Of a stretch of DNA of 64,000 bases, positions 8,711-17,968 are shown piece after piece. The notes below the pieces were generated by a model, which searched no databases, was not told the DNA's origin, and saw only the letters and a program-made list of their open reading frames with translations. The stretch is taken from assembly GCF_020524025.1 (NCBI RefSeq), contig NZ_JAIVKN010000003.1, positions 186,001-250,000 of the forward strand, read 5' to 3'. The stretch comes from Halobacillus litoralis. GTDB lineage: Bacteria; Bacillota; Bacilli; Bacillales; Halobacillaceae. The number at the start of each line of letters is the position of its first letter. The first letter of the stretch is position 1. A program made the position numbers and the translations under genes.

Positions 8711-8883
8711 ATCTTTTCCTCCTCGATGCGTGCTATCGATTAGTTTTTTCAAATCAAAGAAATTCATGCATTGAAGAGGGAAATCCATTCCTTAGAATTC
8801 TCGTGCATGTCCTACATCCCAATGTCATATCTTTTTATATACATACCCGCCCATAATGCAAGCATTCTTAAGGAGATGGTAGG

Positions 8884-9744
8884 ATGAAAAAGGTGTGGTT
8901 ATATTGGGTTCTCGGACCGTTAGCTTTAGCCATTATCATCGCTTTGTACACACAGTTTGATAAAGATAAGTCCGTCATTAAATATTTTCCTATTGATGTG
9001 GAAAGAACCTTTAAATCTTTTGGGACAACTTTGGATTTCGGACAGCAGGAAGATGAGGATGAATATGAGGTTTTCTGGAAAGTTTCTTCAGAAAGCGATG
9101 GTCCTATGTACCTTAGACAAGATGTCTCATTATTGTATGTCAATGGCAGACTTAAAGGGATTGTAAGTAAGTGGGAGGAAAATGGCACCGTTATCGAAAA
9201 AGAAACCTCTATACATGGCGAAGACAGCCAAAAGTACCAAGCTATCTCTTTCCACCATGGTGAGATTCATGAAGGGGAAGTTCCAATAAAGAGTATCCAG
9301 GCAACTTCAAAAGATGAATTGTATGTGATTGATTCCCCTCACACGGTTCGTTCGTCTTTCAAATCTCCTATGACACCCGAAGAAAAAGAATGGAAAAAAC
9401 GACTTGATCATACGATTCATCAGCAGATTGAAGCACAGTGGACTGAACTGTTAAATCATTATCAAATTCCAAAGGAAGAATACACTCTTGTTCCGCTTAC
9501 TGACTTGGCCGATTACACAGACACACCGTTCCCTGGCACAACTGAAGAGAACTTTGAAAGAATTAAAGGACAGCTGTGGGAAGGACTTTATAAAAACTAT
9601 GTGCTTGGCATCAGTGATACAAAGTCCTCCCATCCAATACAAAGTTATATTCCTCTTATCTTATTTGATAAGAAAGGTAAACATTTAATCGTTTTATATG
9701 AGGACGACACAGGTAAAAAACATCAATTGATTCAATATTATTGA
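8884..9744 (+). CDS. Unknown membrane-anchored protein
   Basis: A 286-residue protein I do not recognise. It starts MKKVWLYWVLGPLALAIIIALY, an uncleaved signal anchor, followed by a hydrophilic, acidic, probably extracytoplasmic region without cysteines or recognisable motifs. A basic helix sits near residues 165-200, and the C-terminus looks like two beta strands ending in LIQYY. The start at 8884 has a good AAGGAGATGG site. It is divergent from the germination gene, sharing its upstream region, and its 3' end overlaps the gluP stop by 7 nt on the opposite strand. A role in the spore or cell envelope is only suggested by this context. Confidence 0.6.
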   Translation: MKKVWLYWVLGPLALAIIIALYTQFDKDKSVIKYFPIDVERTFKSFGTTLDFGQQEDEDEYEVFWKVSSESDGPMYLRQDVSLLYVNGRLKGIVSKWEENGTVIEKETSIHGEDSQKYQAISFHHGEIHEGEVPIKSIQATSKDELYVIDSPHTVRSSFKSPMTPEEKEWKKRLDHTIHQQIEAQWTELLNHYQIPKEEYTLVPLTDLADYTDTPFPGTTEENFERIKGQLWEGLYKNYVLGISDTKSSHPIQSYIPLILFDKKGKHLIVLYEDDTGKKHQLIQYY

Positions 9745-11270
9745 CGTAATTCCCTTTTCAGTTTTTGAAACTCCTCATTTTCAGGCTTTAGTGAAACAGC
9801 GGTTGCCGCGTGTTCAGCCGCTTTTTTCACCTGTCCCTCCTCCTGATATAAAAGAGCTAAATTATAATGCGCTTCTGCCATCTCAGGAGCAATAGACACA
9901 ACACTTTCCAAATCTTCTTTCGCTTTCTTTGAACGCCCTGTCTTTACGTAAGCATACGATCGATTAAATAAAAGTTCAGCTTCATAAATGCCTGGATTTT
10001 CAAGGCTTGTGGTCGTCTGTTCAATCACACGATCATAATCTCCCCGTTGATTTAATTCTTGAGTTTCCTGTACTTGAGAGTATGTCTGTTCTCCATTAAG
10101 CCATCCTGTAAAACCAATATAAGCCATTGCTCCAAATGCTAAGAGATATAGAACAAAAGCTCCTGCCTGCATTTTTCCTATTTTATGCTTAGGCATCTGG
10201 ATAAAGGCGGAAGCAAGAAACCCTCCGATCAGTCCTCCTATATGGGCTCCATTATCCACCTGAGGCACAAGAAGTCCAAAAGAGATATTAAGAAGGATGA
10301 TGAAAATTAAATTCCACCCCAGCGTTCGAAAAAAGAGCTGCTTGTATTGAATACCAAAAAAGATCAAAGCTCCAAACAGGCCAAAAATAGCACCTGAAGC
10401 ACCCGCTGCTACATGTGGGTTTAACATAAAACTGGCCAGGCCGCCAAAAAGTCCGGCAAGCATATAAATGAAAAAGAATCTCCCCGACCCATAGATTCTT
10501 TCCACGGCTACACCAAGATAGAAGAGCGCCAGCATATTCATAAATAAATGAATCATCCCAATATGCAAAAACATAGATGTCAGGATTCTCCACCATTCTC
10601 CTTCTACAATAGCGGGGTTATACTTCGCCCCATAATCGATTAAGGTAAGAACAGAAGTTGTATCCCCTTTCCATTCGATGTACATAAAAATAAGTATATT
10701 CAGTGCTAATAAAACATAGGTAATGCGAGGTTTTCCATAATCAAAAAGAGACATCACCCGCTTTCTCTGATCCTGCTGCTTCTTAACCAGCTGGTGCTTC
10801 ATGTAGGGAAGTATGGATTCCATTTCACTTTCTTCCATGTCGGTATGGATTTCAGACTCTTCCATATCAAACACCCGATAAAAGCGGTTATGTTCTTCTT
10901 CTTTCAGCGAATCACTCATGTAATAGACGTGGACGGGTGTTTTTTTAGTGGATAAATTCTCTACGACATCCTCCCACTCTTCTACAGGATTATGTTCGGA
11001 TATATAAAGAGTATGTAATTGTACTTTTCCACCACGAAAAAGCTTACGATTTTGGGTTAACTGTTTATACGTCTTCTCCAAATCTCTTCTTAGTTCATTC
11101 TTCCAGTTTATCTGCTTATGTTTAAGACGTACCACGTGGGTCTTCCAGCCATGTTCTTTTTCTAACCAAACTTCTCCATGACTTGTATTCATATGCAGCA
11201 CCTGAAAGTCATGAGCTGCTACAAGGTTATACGTCATTTTCCATAAATAATACTCTTGTTTAATGAACAA
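9738..11270 (-). CDS. gluP: Rhomboid intramembrane serine protease with TPR tail
   Basis: A 510-residue YqgP/GluP-type rhomboid. The cytosolic N-terminal domain covers about 180 residues. Seven membrane helices contain the catalytic serine in GASGAIFG (near residue 290) and the catalytic histidine in NGAHIGG. A C-terminal region holds two tetratricopeptide repeats (about residues 415-505). B. subtilis YqgP cleaves membrane substrates, including the magnesium transporter MgtE, with FtsH. The start is TTG 11270, with AGGAGG 7 nt upstream. Length matches the B. subtilis protein (507). It overlaps the opposite-strand unknown gene by 7 nt at its 3' end. Confidence 0.92.
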   Translation of the reverse strand: MFIKQEYYLWKMTYNLVAAHDFQVLHMNTSHGEVWLEKEHGWKTHVVRLKHKQINWKNELRRDLEKTYKQLTQNRKLFRGGKVQLHTLYISEHNPVEEWEDVVENLSTKKTPVHVYYMSDSLKEEEHNRFYRVFDMEESEIHTDMEESEMESILPYMKHQLVKKQQDQRKRVMSLFDYGKPRITYVLLALNILIFMYIEWKGDTTSVLTLIDYGAKYNPAIVEGEWWRILTSMFLHIGMIHLFMNMLALFYLGVAVERIYGSGRFFFIYMLAGLFGGLASFMLNPHVAAGASGAIFGLFGALIFFGIQYKQLFFRTLGWNLIFIILLNISFGLLVPQVDNGAHIGGLIGGFLASAFIQMPKHKIGKMQAGAFVLYLLAFGAMAYIGFTGWLNGEQTYSQVQETQELNQRGDYDRVIEQTTTSLENPGIYEAELLFNRSYAYVKTGRSKKAKEDLESVVSIAPEMAEAHYNLALLYQEEGQVKKAAEHAATAVSLKPENEEFQKLKRELRQ

Positions 11271-11349
11271 TTTGAAACCTCCTCCCTCTCTTCTATCATA
11301 TCACGAGACTTTTGACAGCCGCTATTTCCGATCTACCAAAGGTGCATAT

Positions 11350-11382
11350 AAAAAGCTGTCAGGAAGGCGTTTCCTGACAGCT
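11350..11382 (-). terminator. Intrinsic terminator after the small membrane gene
   Basis: AGCTGTCAGGAA...TTCCTGACAGCT, 12 bp perfect stem, then a T-run on the minus strand. It separates the small gene from gluP. Confidence 0.9.
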
Positions 11383-11386
11383 GCCC

Positions 11387-11581
11387 TTATTGCCCCCGAA
11401 ACATCTGAGAGAGGAACCTGTGCCTGATCCATGGAATATTCATGGATAAGCGGACAAACATTTTACGTAAGGCAGGAATCTTCGTAATGATATCCAAAGC
11501 CTTGTATCGATACTTGTATATAGCTGCTATAGCAGATGCAAGAATCACAATCCAGCTGAACAATTGACGCAACTCATCCAC
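11387..11581 (-). CDS. Small membrane protein of unknown function
   Basis: A 64-residue protein with one N-terminal membrane helix (about residues 6-24) and a strongly basic tail with RYKALDIITKIPALRKM. I do not recognise a family. It lies 23 nt downstream of ldh, is followed by a strong terminator, and sits where B. subtilis has the uncharacterised yqgO, so it could be an equivalent. The start ATG follows AAACGAGGTGG. It probably shares the ldh transcript. Confidence 0.6.
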   Translation of the reverse strand: MDELRQLFSWIVILASAIAAIYKYRYKALDIITKIPALRKMFVRLSMNIPWIRHRFLSQMFRGQ

Positions 11582-11604
11582 CTCGTTTCTTTTTTCGGAT
11601 GAGT

Positions 11605-12600
<996 letters not shown>

Positions 12601-12618
12601 CTAAAGTAAAGTAATTCC

Positions 12619-12652
12619 ATTATACACCCAAACTTTGTTCAAAGATTCACAA
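12619..12652 (-). promoter_or_regulatory. ldh promoter with Rex-like operator
   Basis: On the minus strand TTGTGAA-TCTT-TGAACAA (12652-12635) resembles the Rex consensus TTGTGAA-N4-TTCACAA, with a perfect left half and 5 of 7 in the right half. It lies just before TATAAT (12624-12619), covering the expected -35 region. An extra TTCACAA half-site lies at 12671-12665. Rex is the NADH-sensing repressor of fermentation genes, which fits ldh. Confidence 0.6.
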
Positions 12653-12679
12653 TATATTAATGTTTTGTGAACTCATGTA

Positions 12680-13249
12680 TTAAAAATGATATGTGGAAGT
12701 AATACCCGTCTCTGTAAGAATATATTCGACTCTTTGGTCGAACTCTTCAAAAGGCAGCTCATTAATTTTCTGATGATTGGAAGCTATCATCAGAGTTTTT
12801 CCATTATACCCTTCAATAAAGCGATCAAAGTATCCGCCTCCATACCCTATCCTGTACCCTTTTTCGTCAAACAGAAGCCCAGGAACCAGAAGCAGATCCA
12901 GTTGATTTTTTTCTACCGGCTGAGATGTCTCAGGTTTAGGTTCTCTTAAACCAAAATAGACGCGTTCTAATTGTTCGAAGTGATCTAACTGGTAGAACTG
13001 CATCTCCTTATTCTTCGGAAGACACTTTGGTACAGCAATTGTTTTGCCTGCACTCCATCCTTCTTCAATAATCGGCTCTGTGGACCATTCGTGAGATTGA
13101 GATAACGTAACACCTACGCTGCCAGCTGCTTTCCACAGGTCACTTTCAAATAGATGATAGTACATGGATGCTTCGATCTTTTGCTTGTCTTTTAAGCTGA
13201 ATCCCTGCATGAGACTTTTCCCCTTGAACCTTAATTCTGTCTTATCCAT
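12680..13249 (-). CDS. yqgN: 5-formyltetrahydrofolate cyclo-ligase
   Basis: A 189-residue enzyme converting 5-formyl-THF to 5,10-methenyl-THF with ATP. Family motifs are AVPKCLPKNKEMQFY, the loop LLLVPGLLFDEKGYRIGYGGGYFDRF containing the substrate/ATP site, and LPFEEFDQRV near the C-terminus. The N-terminal KxxLRxK signature is altered to KTELRFKGKS. The start at 13249 has GGGGTGG upstream. Position beside rpmG matches B. subtilis yqgN-rpmGA. Ends before the ldh promoter region, without a clear terminator. Confidence 0.9.
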   Translation of the reverse strand: MDKTELRFKGKSLMQGFSLKDKQKIEASMYYHLFESDLWKAAGSVGVTLSQSHEWSTEPIIEEGWSAGKTIAVPKCLPKNKEMQFYQLDHFEQLERVYFGLREPKPETSQPVEKNQLDLLLVPGLLFDEKGYRIGYGGGYFDRFIEGYNGKTLMIASNHQKINELPFEEFDQRVEYILTETGITSTYHF

Positions 13250-13271
13250 CTATCCACCCCATTTTAGATAT

Positions 13272-13303
13272 AAAAAAAACAGTAGGAAAAAATCCTACTG
13301 TTT
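13272..13303 (-). terminator. Intrinsic terminator after rpmG
   Basis: AAACAGTAGGA...TCCTACTGTTT followed by a run of T on the minus strand; the rpmG stop codon lies at its edge. Confidence 0.88.
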
Positions 13304-13451
13304 ACTTAGTTTCACGGTGAAGCGTGTGCTTCCCAACGCGTGGGCTGTATTTCATAAGCTCCAGACGCCCAGGGTTCGTACGCTTGTTTTTTGTACTAAT
13401 ATAATTGCGGTCACCAGTTTCGGTGCAAGCAAGTGTAATATTTACGCGCAT
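13302..13451 (-). CDS. rpmG: Ribosomal protein L33, cysteine-poor form
   Basis: A 49-residue large-subunit ribosomal protein L33, beginning [17 protein letters not shown] and ending KHTLHRETK. Zinc-binding L33 has two CxxC pairs; here only Cys9 remains (CTET instead of CTEC, and KYSPRV instead of a cysteine pair). It should therefore not bind zinc in the usual way. The start at 13451 follows TAGGAGGAATTAAC. It has its own sigma-A promoter and terminator. The locus matches B. subtilis rpmGA next to yqgN. Confidence 0.93.
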   Translation of the reverse strand: MRVNITLACTETGDRNYISTKNKRTNPGRLELMKYSPRVGKHTLHRETK

Positions 13452-13506
13452 GTTAATTCCTCCTAATCATCTTTTCACTGTCTTATCCACATTATCAGAC
13501 TCATTT

Positions 13507-13535
13507 ATAATAACAAAAAGAGACTTCCCTTTCAA
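13507..13535 (-). promoter_or_regulatory. Sigma-A promoter of rpmG
   Basis: TTGAAA (13535-13530), 17 nt spacer, TATTAT (13512-13507) on the minus strand, about 55 nt before the rpmG start. No Zur-like palindrome is visible around it. Confidence 0.65.
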
Positions 13536-13629
13536 GTAATTATTCAGCTAAAAACGGCTAAAAATCCCATGGTCATGCATCTAATTCTATGATATAAATA
13601 AACAGGGATTCGATAAGGAGTGATATGAT

Positions 13630-14004
13630 TTGATATATGCGTTCGGCGCTGTCGCTGGATCAGCCATCGTTTTGTTCATCCTTTCCTTCTTTTTAAAAGA
13701 TCGAATAAAAGAAGTCGAAAATCAGGTGGAACAATTAAACATTACGATGATGCAAAGCGATTACCAGCTAAAGAAAAAGATGAAAGTTCTGGAAGAAGAA
13801 CTTCTCACAGAAGATTTAACCGAAGGAATAGAGCCACCAAACTTCCAGGGAAAAGAAAACCCTAGACAACTGCCTCTTATGGATACGGTTCTGTCCATGT
13901 ACAATAAAGGATATAAGATTCACTACATAGCCAAACAGACCAGTTTGAGTGAACATGATGTACAATCCTTCATCCATCAGAAGAAAATGGAAGGTGTCCA
14001 ATAA
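13630..14004 (+). CDS. Membrane-anchored coiled-coil protein with HTH-like tail (SwrB/DUF6115-like)
   Basis: A 124-residue protein starting at TTG 13630, preceded by AAGGAG 8 nt away. Residues 1-20 form a membrane anchor, 24-60 a likely coiled coil (heptad-like, KEVENQVEQLN), then a proline-rich linker. The C-terminal 35 residues (SMYNKGYKIHYIAKQTSLSE) resemble a helix-turn-helix. This layout is like SwrB/DUF6115 proteins of Bacillaceae, but the match is by architecture only. Its stop overlaps the next gene's ATG (TAATG), so the two are co-translated. Confidence 0.65.
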   Translation: MIYAFGAVAGSAIVLFILSFFLKDRIKEVENQVEQLNITMMQSDYQLKKKMKVLEEELLTEDLTEGIEPPNFQGKENPRQLPLMDTVLSMYNKGYKIHYIAKQTSLSEHDVQSFIHQKKMEGVQ

Positions 14005-14450
14005 TGAAACAATGGATACAATCCTATTCTCTTGGGTTAATTACAGCCACTGCTTGTTTAGCCATAACTTATTGGAACACAGAATCCCAAGAAGCAGTAA
14101 ATGTTCCCACACCCCTGACAGAGGAAGAGATGATTTCTAAAGTGGAGGAGAAAGGTTATCGTATCGTAACAAATGAAGAGTGGGCCGCTTTAAATGCCGA
14201 AGGAAAAATTGAAGAGGAGCCTGCTTCTCCTGTCTCAAGACCAATCACACTCTCCATGGATATTTCTCCTGGAACCACCACTCCAGAAATCAGCCGGAAA
14301 CTGCTTGAAACGAACATCATTGAGGATGCCGAATCATTTGAGAGTTACATGGAGGATCATGAGTATAGTCGATATATACAGATTGGACAAGCTACACTAA
14401 CTTCTGATATGTCCTTCAAACAAATAGCTGAGGCCATCACATCAAAATAG
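14004..14450 (+). CDS. Small MltG N-domain-like exported protein
   Basis: A 148-residue protein with an N-terminal membrane segment (about residues 8-26). Its C-terminal stretch resembles the LysM-like N-domain of the endolytic transglycosylase MltG/YceG: SPGTTTPEISRKLLETNIIE, then IQIGQATLTSDMSFKQIAEAI. The catalytic lyase domain of MltG is absent, so it is more likely a binding or regulatory protein than an enzyme. A VEEKGYRIVTNEEWAAL segment precedes it. It overlaps the upstream coiled-coil gene by one base and is followed by a terminator. Confidence 0.65.
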   Translation: MKQWIQSYSLGLITATACLAITYWNTESQEAVNVPTPLTEEEMISKVEEKGYRIVTNEEWAALNAEGKIEEEPASPVSRPITLSMDISPGTTTPEISRKLLETNIIEDAESFESYMEDHEYSRYIQIGQATLTSDMSFKQIAEAITSK

Positions 14451-14485
14451 AGGAGAACGAAAAACGACATTAGTTCTTCTTATAT

Positions 14486-14519
14486 AAAAAGGCTGGATAC
14501 TTAAGTATCCAGCCTTTTT
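14486..14519. terminator. Bidirectional terminator between the MltG-like gene and phoU
   Basis: AAAAAGGCTGGATACTT / AAGTATCCAGCCTTTTT perfect inverted repeat at the meeting point of two convergent genes. Confidence 0.9.
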
Positions 14520-14520
14520 A

Positions 14521-15180
14521 TTATTTATTTAGATCATACGTTTTACCTTTAACAAGATAAAAAATGTTTTCCCCGATATTAGTAATATGATCAGCAAATC
14601 GTTCGATATAACGGGCAACATAGGCCATTTGCATAATGTGTTGGATCTGCTCAGGATTAACTGCTGTTAATTCAAGCATCTCTTTTACAATAGATCCATA
14701 TTTTTTATCAATGATATCATCCATCTCAGCCAGCTTGCTGGCGAGGGAGATGTCTTCATTTTCAAATGCTTTCACGGCAAGATCAACCATATCCATAACA
14801 AGAATAGCCATTTCACGCAGTTCCGGATCGATATCTATGCCGTGGTCTTCCCCAAGGTGTATAGTGGCTTTGGCAATATTCGTCGAATGGTCAGCCATAC
14901 GTTCCAAGTCAGAAGAGATCTTTATCGCTATGACAATCCTTCTTAAATCTCTGGCTACAGGCTGCTGTTTTGCAAGCATCAGAATGGCATCATCATTAAT
15001 TTTTTCTTCCTTAGAATCAATGACCGCGTCATCTTCAAGGATTTGTTTGGCCTTTTCTACATCTCCCTGATATAAAACGTGAATGGCCGAATCTAAGGAA
15101 GATTTAGCATCCAGGGCCAATTCCTTTATCTGGTTCTTCAGACTTTCCAACTCTTCTTCAAAATGAACACGAATAGACAT
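14521..15180 (-). CDS. phoU: Phosphate signalling regulator PhoU
   Basis: A 219-residue, all-helical PhoU protein with two repeated three-helix bundles. Family motifs with acidic metal-binding residues are seen in KISSDLERMADHSTNIAK and YIERFADHITNIGENIFY. PhoU links the Pst transporter to the PhoR sensor and restrains phosphate uptake. It is the last gene of the pst operon, 17 nt after pstB. The B. subtilis pst operon has no phoU, so the arrangement here is more like that of other Firmicutes. Confidence 0.93.
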   Translation of the reverse strand: MSIRVHFEEELESLKNQIKELALDAKSSLDSAIHVLYQGDVEKAKQILEDDAVIDSKEEKINDDAILMLAKQQPVARDLRRIVIAIKISSDLERMADHSTNIAKATIHLGEDHGIDIDPELREMAILVMDMVDLAVKAFENEDISLASKLAEMDDIIDKKYGSIVKEMLELTAVNPEQIQHIMQMAYVARYIERFADHITNIGENIFYLVKGKTYDLNK

Positions 15181-15197
15181 AGTTATCCCCCTTTTTT

Positions 15198-16043
15198 TTA
15201 ACCGAAGCGTCCTGTAATATAATCTTCTGTCCGCTTATCCTGGGGGTTCTGAAATAAGTCATCTGTATTTGCGAACTCGATTAATTCCCCGTTTAAGAAG
15301 AACGCTGTTTTGTCAGATATTCTTGCTGCTTGCTGCATGTTGTGAGTAACAATAATGATGCTGTACTTTTGTTTAAGTTCTTGGACAAGTTCTTCAACTT
15401 TTGCCGTAGAAATTGGGTCAAGGGCGGAAGTTGGTTCATCCATTAAAATTACATCAGGTTCTACAGCTAACGCACGCGCAATACATACACGCTGCTGCTG
15501 ACCACCGGAAAGGCCATAAGCATTTTCATGGAGGCGGTCTTTCAGCTCATCCCAAATGGCTGCTCCTTTTAAACTTTTCTCAACGATTTGGTCCAGAACT
15601 TCTTTTTTCTTAATTCCGTGAATACGCGGACCATACGCTACATTATCATATACTGATTTCGGGAATGGATTAGGTTTTTGAAAGACCATTCCTACTTTGG
15701 TACGCAGATACTCTTGTTTATATTTGCTACTGAAGATATCTTGATCCCGATACTTAATGGAGCCGGAAGTCTTAACAATCGGAACCATTTCAACCATGCG
15801 GTTCAAGGTCTTAAGAAACGTTGATTTCCCGCACCCAGAAGGTCCGATAATTGCTGTAACCTGTTCTTGTGGTACATCCATGCTGACTTCATAAAGCGCC
15901 TGGTCGGAACCATACCAAAGATTCAAATCATTTACTTCAATAATACTGTTGGTTTTTTCAACCGTTCCCTCTTGGTTACCATTCGTTTCACGCGTTTTCT
16001 GGTTTACATTGATATTTGCTTTCTCTTCGATCACTTTATTCAT
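15198..16043 (-). CDS. pstB: Phosphate ABC transporter ATPase PstB
   Basis: A 281-residue ABC ATPase. Walker [10 protein letters not shown], signature [18 protein letters not shown], Walker [13 protein letters not shown] and H-loop IVTHNMQQA are all present. It has a hydrophilic N-terminal extension of about 30 residues before [14 protein letters not shown] 16043 is preceded by AGGAGG at 8 nt. There is a single pstB, unlike the two (pstBA, pstBB) of B. subtilis. It powers phosphate import through PstCA. Confidence 0.95.
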   Translation of the reverse strand: MNKVIEEKANINVNQKTRETNGNQEGTVEKTNSIIEVNDLNLWYGSDQALYEVSMDVPQEQVTAIIGPSGCGKSTFLKTLNRMVEMVPIVKTSGSIKYRDQDIFSSKYKQEYLRTKVGMVFQKPNPFPKSVYDNVAYGPRIHGIKKKEVLDQIVEKSLKGAAIWDELKDRLHENAYGLSGGQQQRVCIARALAVEPDVILMDEPTSALDPISTAKVEELVQELKQKYSIIIVTHNMQQAARISDKTAFFLNGELIEFANTDDLFQNPQDKRTEDYITGRFG

Positions 16044-16065
16044 AGTGAAACCCTCCTCATCCAAA

Positions 16066-16944
16066 TTAAAGGCGTCGCTGATATTTATTTCTAATTAAAA
16101 CGGCAATTGAATTCATTAACAGTAAAACGGCTAACAATACAATAATTCCTGCACCGGCAACATACTGCCATTCTTCCTGAGGCCTTCCTGTCCAGTTGTA
16201 AATCTGAATAGGCATAACGGTATATTTAGCTAGTAAAGAATTAGGCAGCGAGTAAATCGCGGTTGCAGCTCCTACAATAATTAACGGAGCTGTCTCACCA
16301 ATAGCACGGGACAGAGCAATAATCGCACCTGTTAAGATTCCCGGAATAGAAGCAGGCAGAATCACGCGGGCAATCGTCTGCCATTTAGTAGCACCCATTC
16401 CATAGGAAGCTTCTTTAATTTCAGCCGGAACAGAGCGAATCGCTTCCTGAGCTGCTACCACAATTACAGGGAGAATGAGTAATGCCATCGTTAAACCACC
16501 TGCAATAAGTGTATACCCGAAATTAAACATATACACAAAGAACGTTAGACCTAATAGTCCAAAAACAATGGACGGGACACCGGCAAGGTTCTGGATATTG
16601 ACCCGGATGAAATCTGTGAATTTATTCTGCGGGGCGTACTCCTCCAGATAAATTGCCGTGGCGACCCCGATGATAACAGAAAAAGTGGCGACAATAATCA
16701 TTAAAAAGACAGATCCGATAAGGCCTGCGTATATTCCTGCTTTATCTGGATAAGGAGCAGGAAAATTCAAAATATAGTCTAAGCTTAAATAACCAATTCC
16801 TTGAGTCAATACACGGTAAAAAAGCAGAACGAGGAAAACAAGGCCAACTGCTGTAGCTAAACCAAACAGCACCATAAGGACTTTGTTTGCTGCTACTCTG
16901 GCTTCCATGCGTTTTTTTATACTTTGTTCATTTTGTCCAAGCAT
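16066..16944 (-). CDS. pstA: Phosphate ABC transporter permease PstA
   Basis: A 292-residue inner-membrane permease with six transmembrane helices and the EAA-type loop that contacts PstB ([20 protein letters not shown]). The start ATG 16944 shares one base with the pstC stop (TGATG), and GGAGG lies 7 nt upstream inside pstC; the two are translationally coupled. It forms the phosphate channel with PstC. Confidence 0.95.
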   Translation of the reverse strand: MLGQNEQSIKKRMEARVAANKVLMVLFGLATAVGLVFLVLLFYRVLTQGIGYLSLDYILNFPAPYPDKAGIYAGLIGSVFLMIIVATFSVIIGVATAIYLEEYAPQNKFTDFIRVNIQNLAGVPSIVFGLLGLTFFVYMFNFGYTLIAGGLTMALLILPVIVVAAQEAIRSVPAEIKEASYGMGATKWQTIARVILPASIPGILTGAIIALSRAIGETAPLIIVGAATAIYSLPNSLLAKYTVMPIQIYNWTGRPQEEWQYVAGAGIIVLLAVLLLMNSIAVLIRNKYQRRL

Positions 16945-17891
16945 CAATATTCCTCCCTGAACTTACGCGAGATATACTGGGCAATCAAATTCATGACAAG
17001 CGTGAATACAAATAACGTCATACCTACAGCATACAGGCTGTAATAAATCGTGGATCCAAAAGTTGTATCTCCTGTAGCCGCTTGTACGATAAAGGCCGTC
17101 ATGGTTTGAATAGATTCCGTCGGATTAAATGTTAAATTAGGCGTTGCTCCAGCTGCAATCGTTACAATCATTGTTTCACCTATTGCACGGGAAATAGCAA
17201 GTACAATGGAAGCAATGATACCAGAGAGCGCCGCTGGTAGTACAACTTTAAACACAACTTCTAATTTAGTAGCTCCTAATCCGTATGCACCTTCCCGCAA
17301 CGCATTGGGAACAGAGTTCATAGCATCTTCAGATAAAGATGCAACCATAGGAATAATCATGATCCCTACAACAAACCCACCACTTAATGCGTTAAAGATT
17401 CCCATATCAGGTATGAAAGTTTGAAACAGAGGTGTAATAAATGTCAAAGCAAAATAACCGTAAACGACGGTAGGAATACCGGCCAGCACTTCAAGGACCG
17501 GCTTAATCACTCTTCTTACCTTATCGTTAGCATACTCACTCAAAAAAATGGCAGCCATTAAACCTAATGGAACGGCAACAAGTGTTGCAATCAATGTAAT
17601 CAATAATGTTCCACCAATTAATGGAGCAATGCCATATTTACCTGACCATGGTGACCAGCTTGTTCCCGTATAGAACTCAACTATAGAGACTTCTGAAAAG
17701 AAACCGATGGATTCTCTCAGCAATGTAAACAGAATACCTACAGTTGTGAGAACACTGACACCTGCACAAAGAAGCAAGAAGAATGGGATGATTTTTTCTA
17801 TTCTCTCACCAATGCTTGTCTTCTTTTTATTGTTTTCAATCATCTCTTGGACGTCAATCATTTTCCCCTCTGATTGTAAACCTTTGTCCAT
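16944..17891 (-). CDS. pstC: Phosphate ABC transporter permease PstC
   Basis: A 315-residue permease with six membrane helices after a cytosolic N-terminal segment. The EAA-like loop EGAYGLGATKLEVVFKVVLP is conserved. ATG 17891 has GAGGAG 8 nt upstream, so the longer frame to 17909 is not needed. It lies 77 nt after pstS, with a strong palindrome in the gap. It pairs with PstA. Confidence 0.95.
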   Translation of the reverse strand: MDKGLQSEGKMIDVQEMIENNKKKTSIGERIEKIIPFFLLLCAGVSVLTTVGILFTLLRESIGFFSEVSIVEFYTGTSWSPWSGKYGIAPLIGGTLLITLIATLVAVPLGLMAAIFLSEYANDKVRRVIKPVLEVLAGIPTVVYGYFALTFITPLFQTFIPDMGIFNALSGGFVVGIMIIPMVASLSEDAMNSVPNALREGAYGLGATKLEVVFKVVLPAALSGIIASIVLAISRAIGETMIVTIAAGATPNLTFNPTESIQTMTAFIVQAATGDTTFGSTIYYSLYAVGMTLFVFTLVMNLIAQYISRKFREEY

Positions 17892-17920
17892 TGTTAAAAC
17901 TCCTCTCATCCATAAGGCAA

Positions 17921-17944
17921 GGTGAGACTGTTAACAGTCTCACC
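17921..17944 (-). terminator. Perfect 24-nt palindrome between pstS and pstC
   Basis: GGTGAGACTGTT / AACAGTCTCACC forms a 12 bp stem with minimal loop but no long T-run after it. It probably acts as an attenuator or an RNA-processing and stabilising hairpin that keeps pstS mRNA more abundant than the permease genes. Confidence 0.65.
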
Positions 17945-17968
17945 CCCTTGTTAGGTTTTCCAAGTCAG

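Noticed and set aside
8711-8788. Longer N-terminus of the germination protein and a sigma-G-like promoter inside it
   Set aside because: GTG 8710 has a far better SD. The TGAATT / AAACTAA pair in this stretch resembles sigma-G elements only weakly, so I did not list it.
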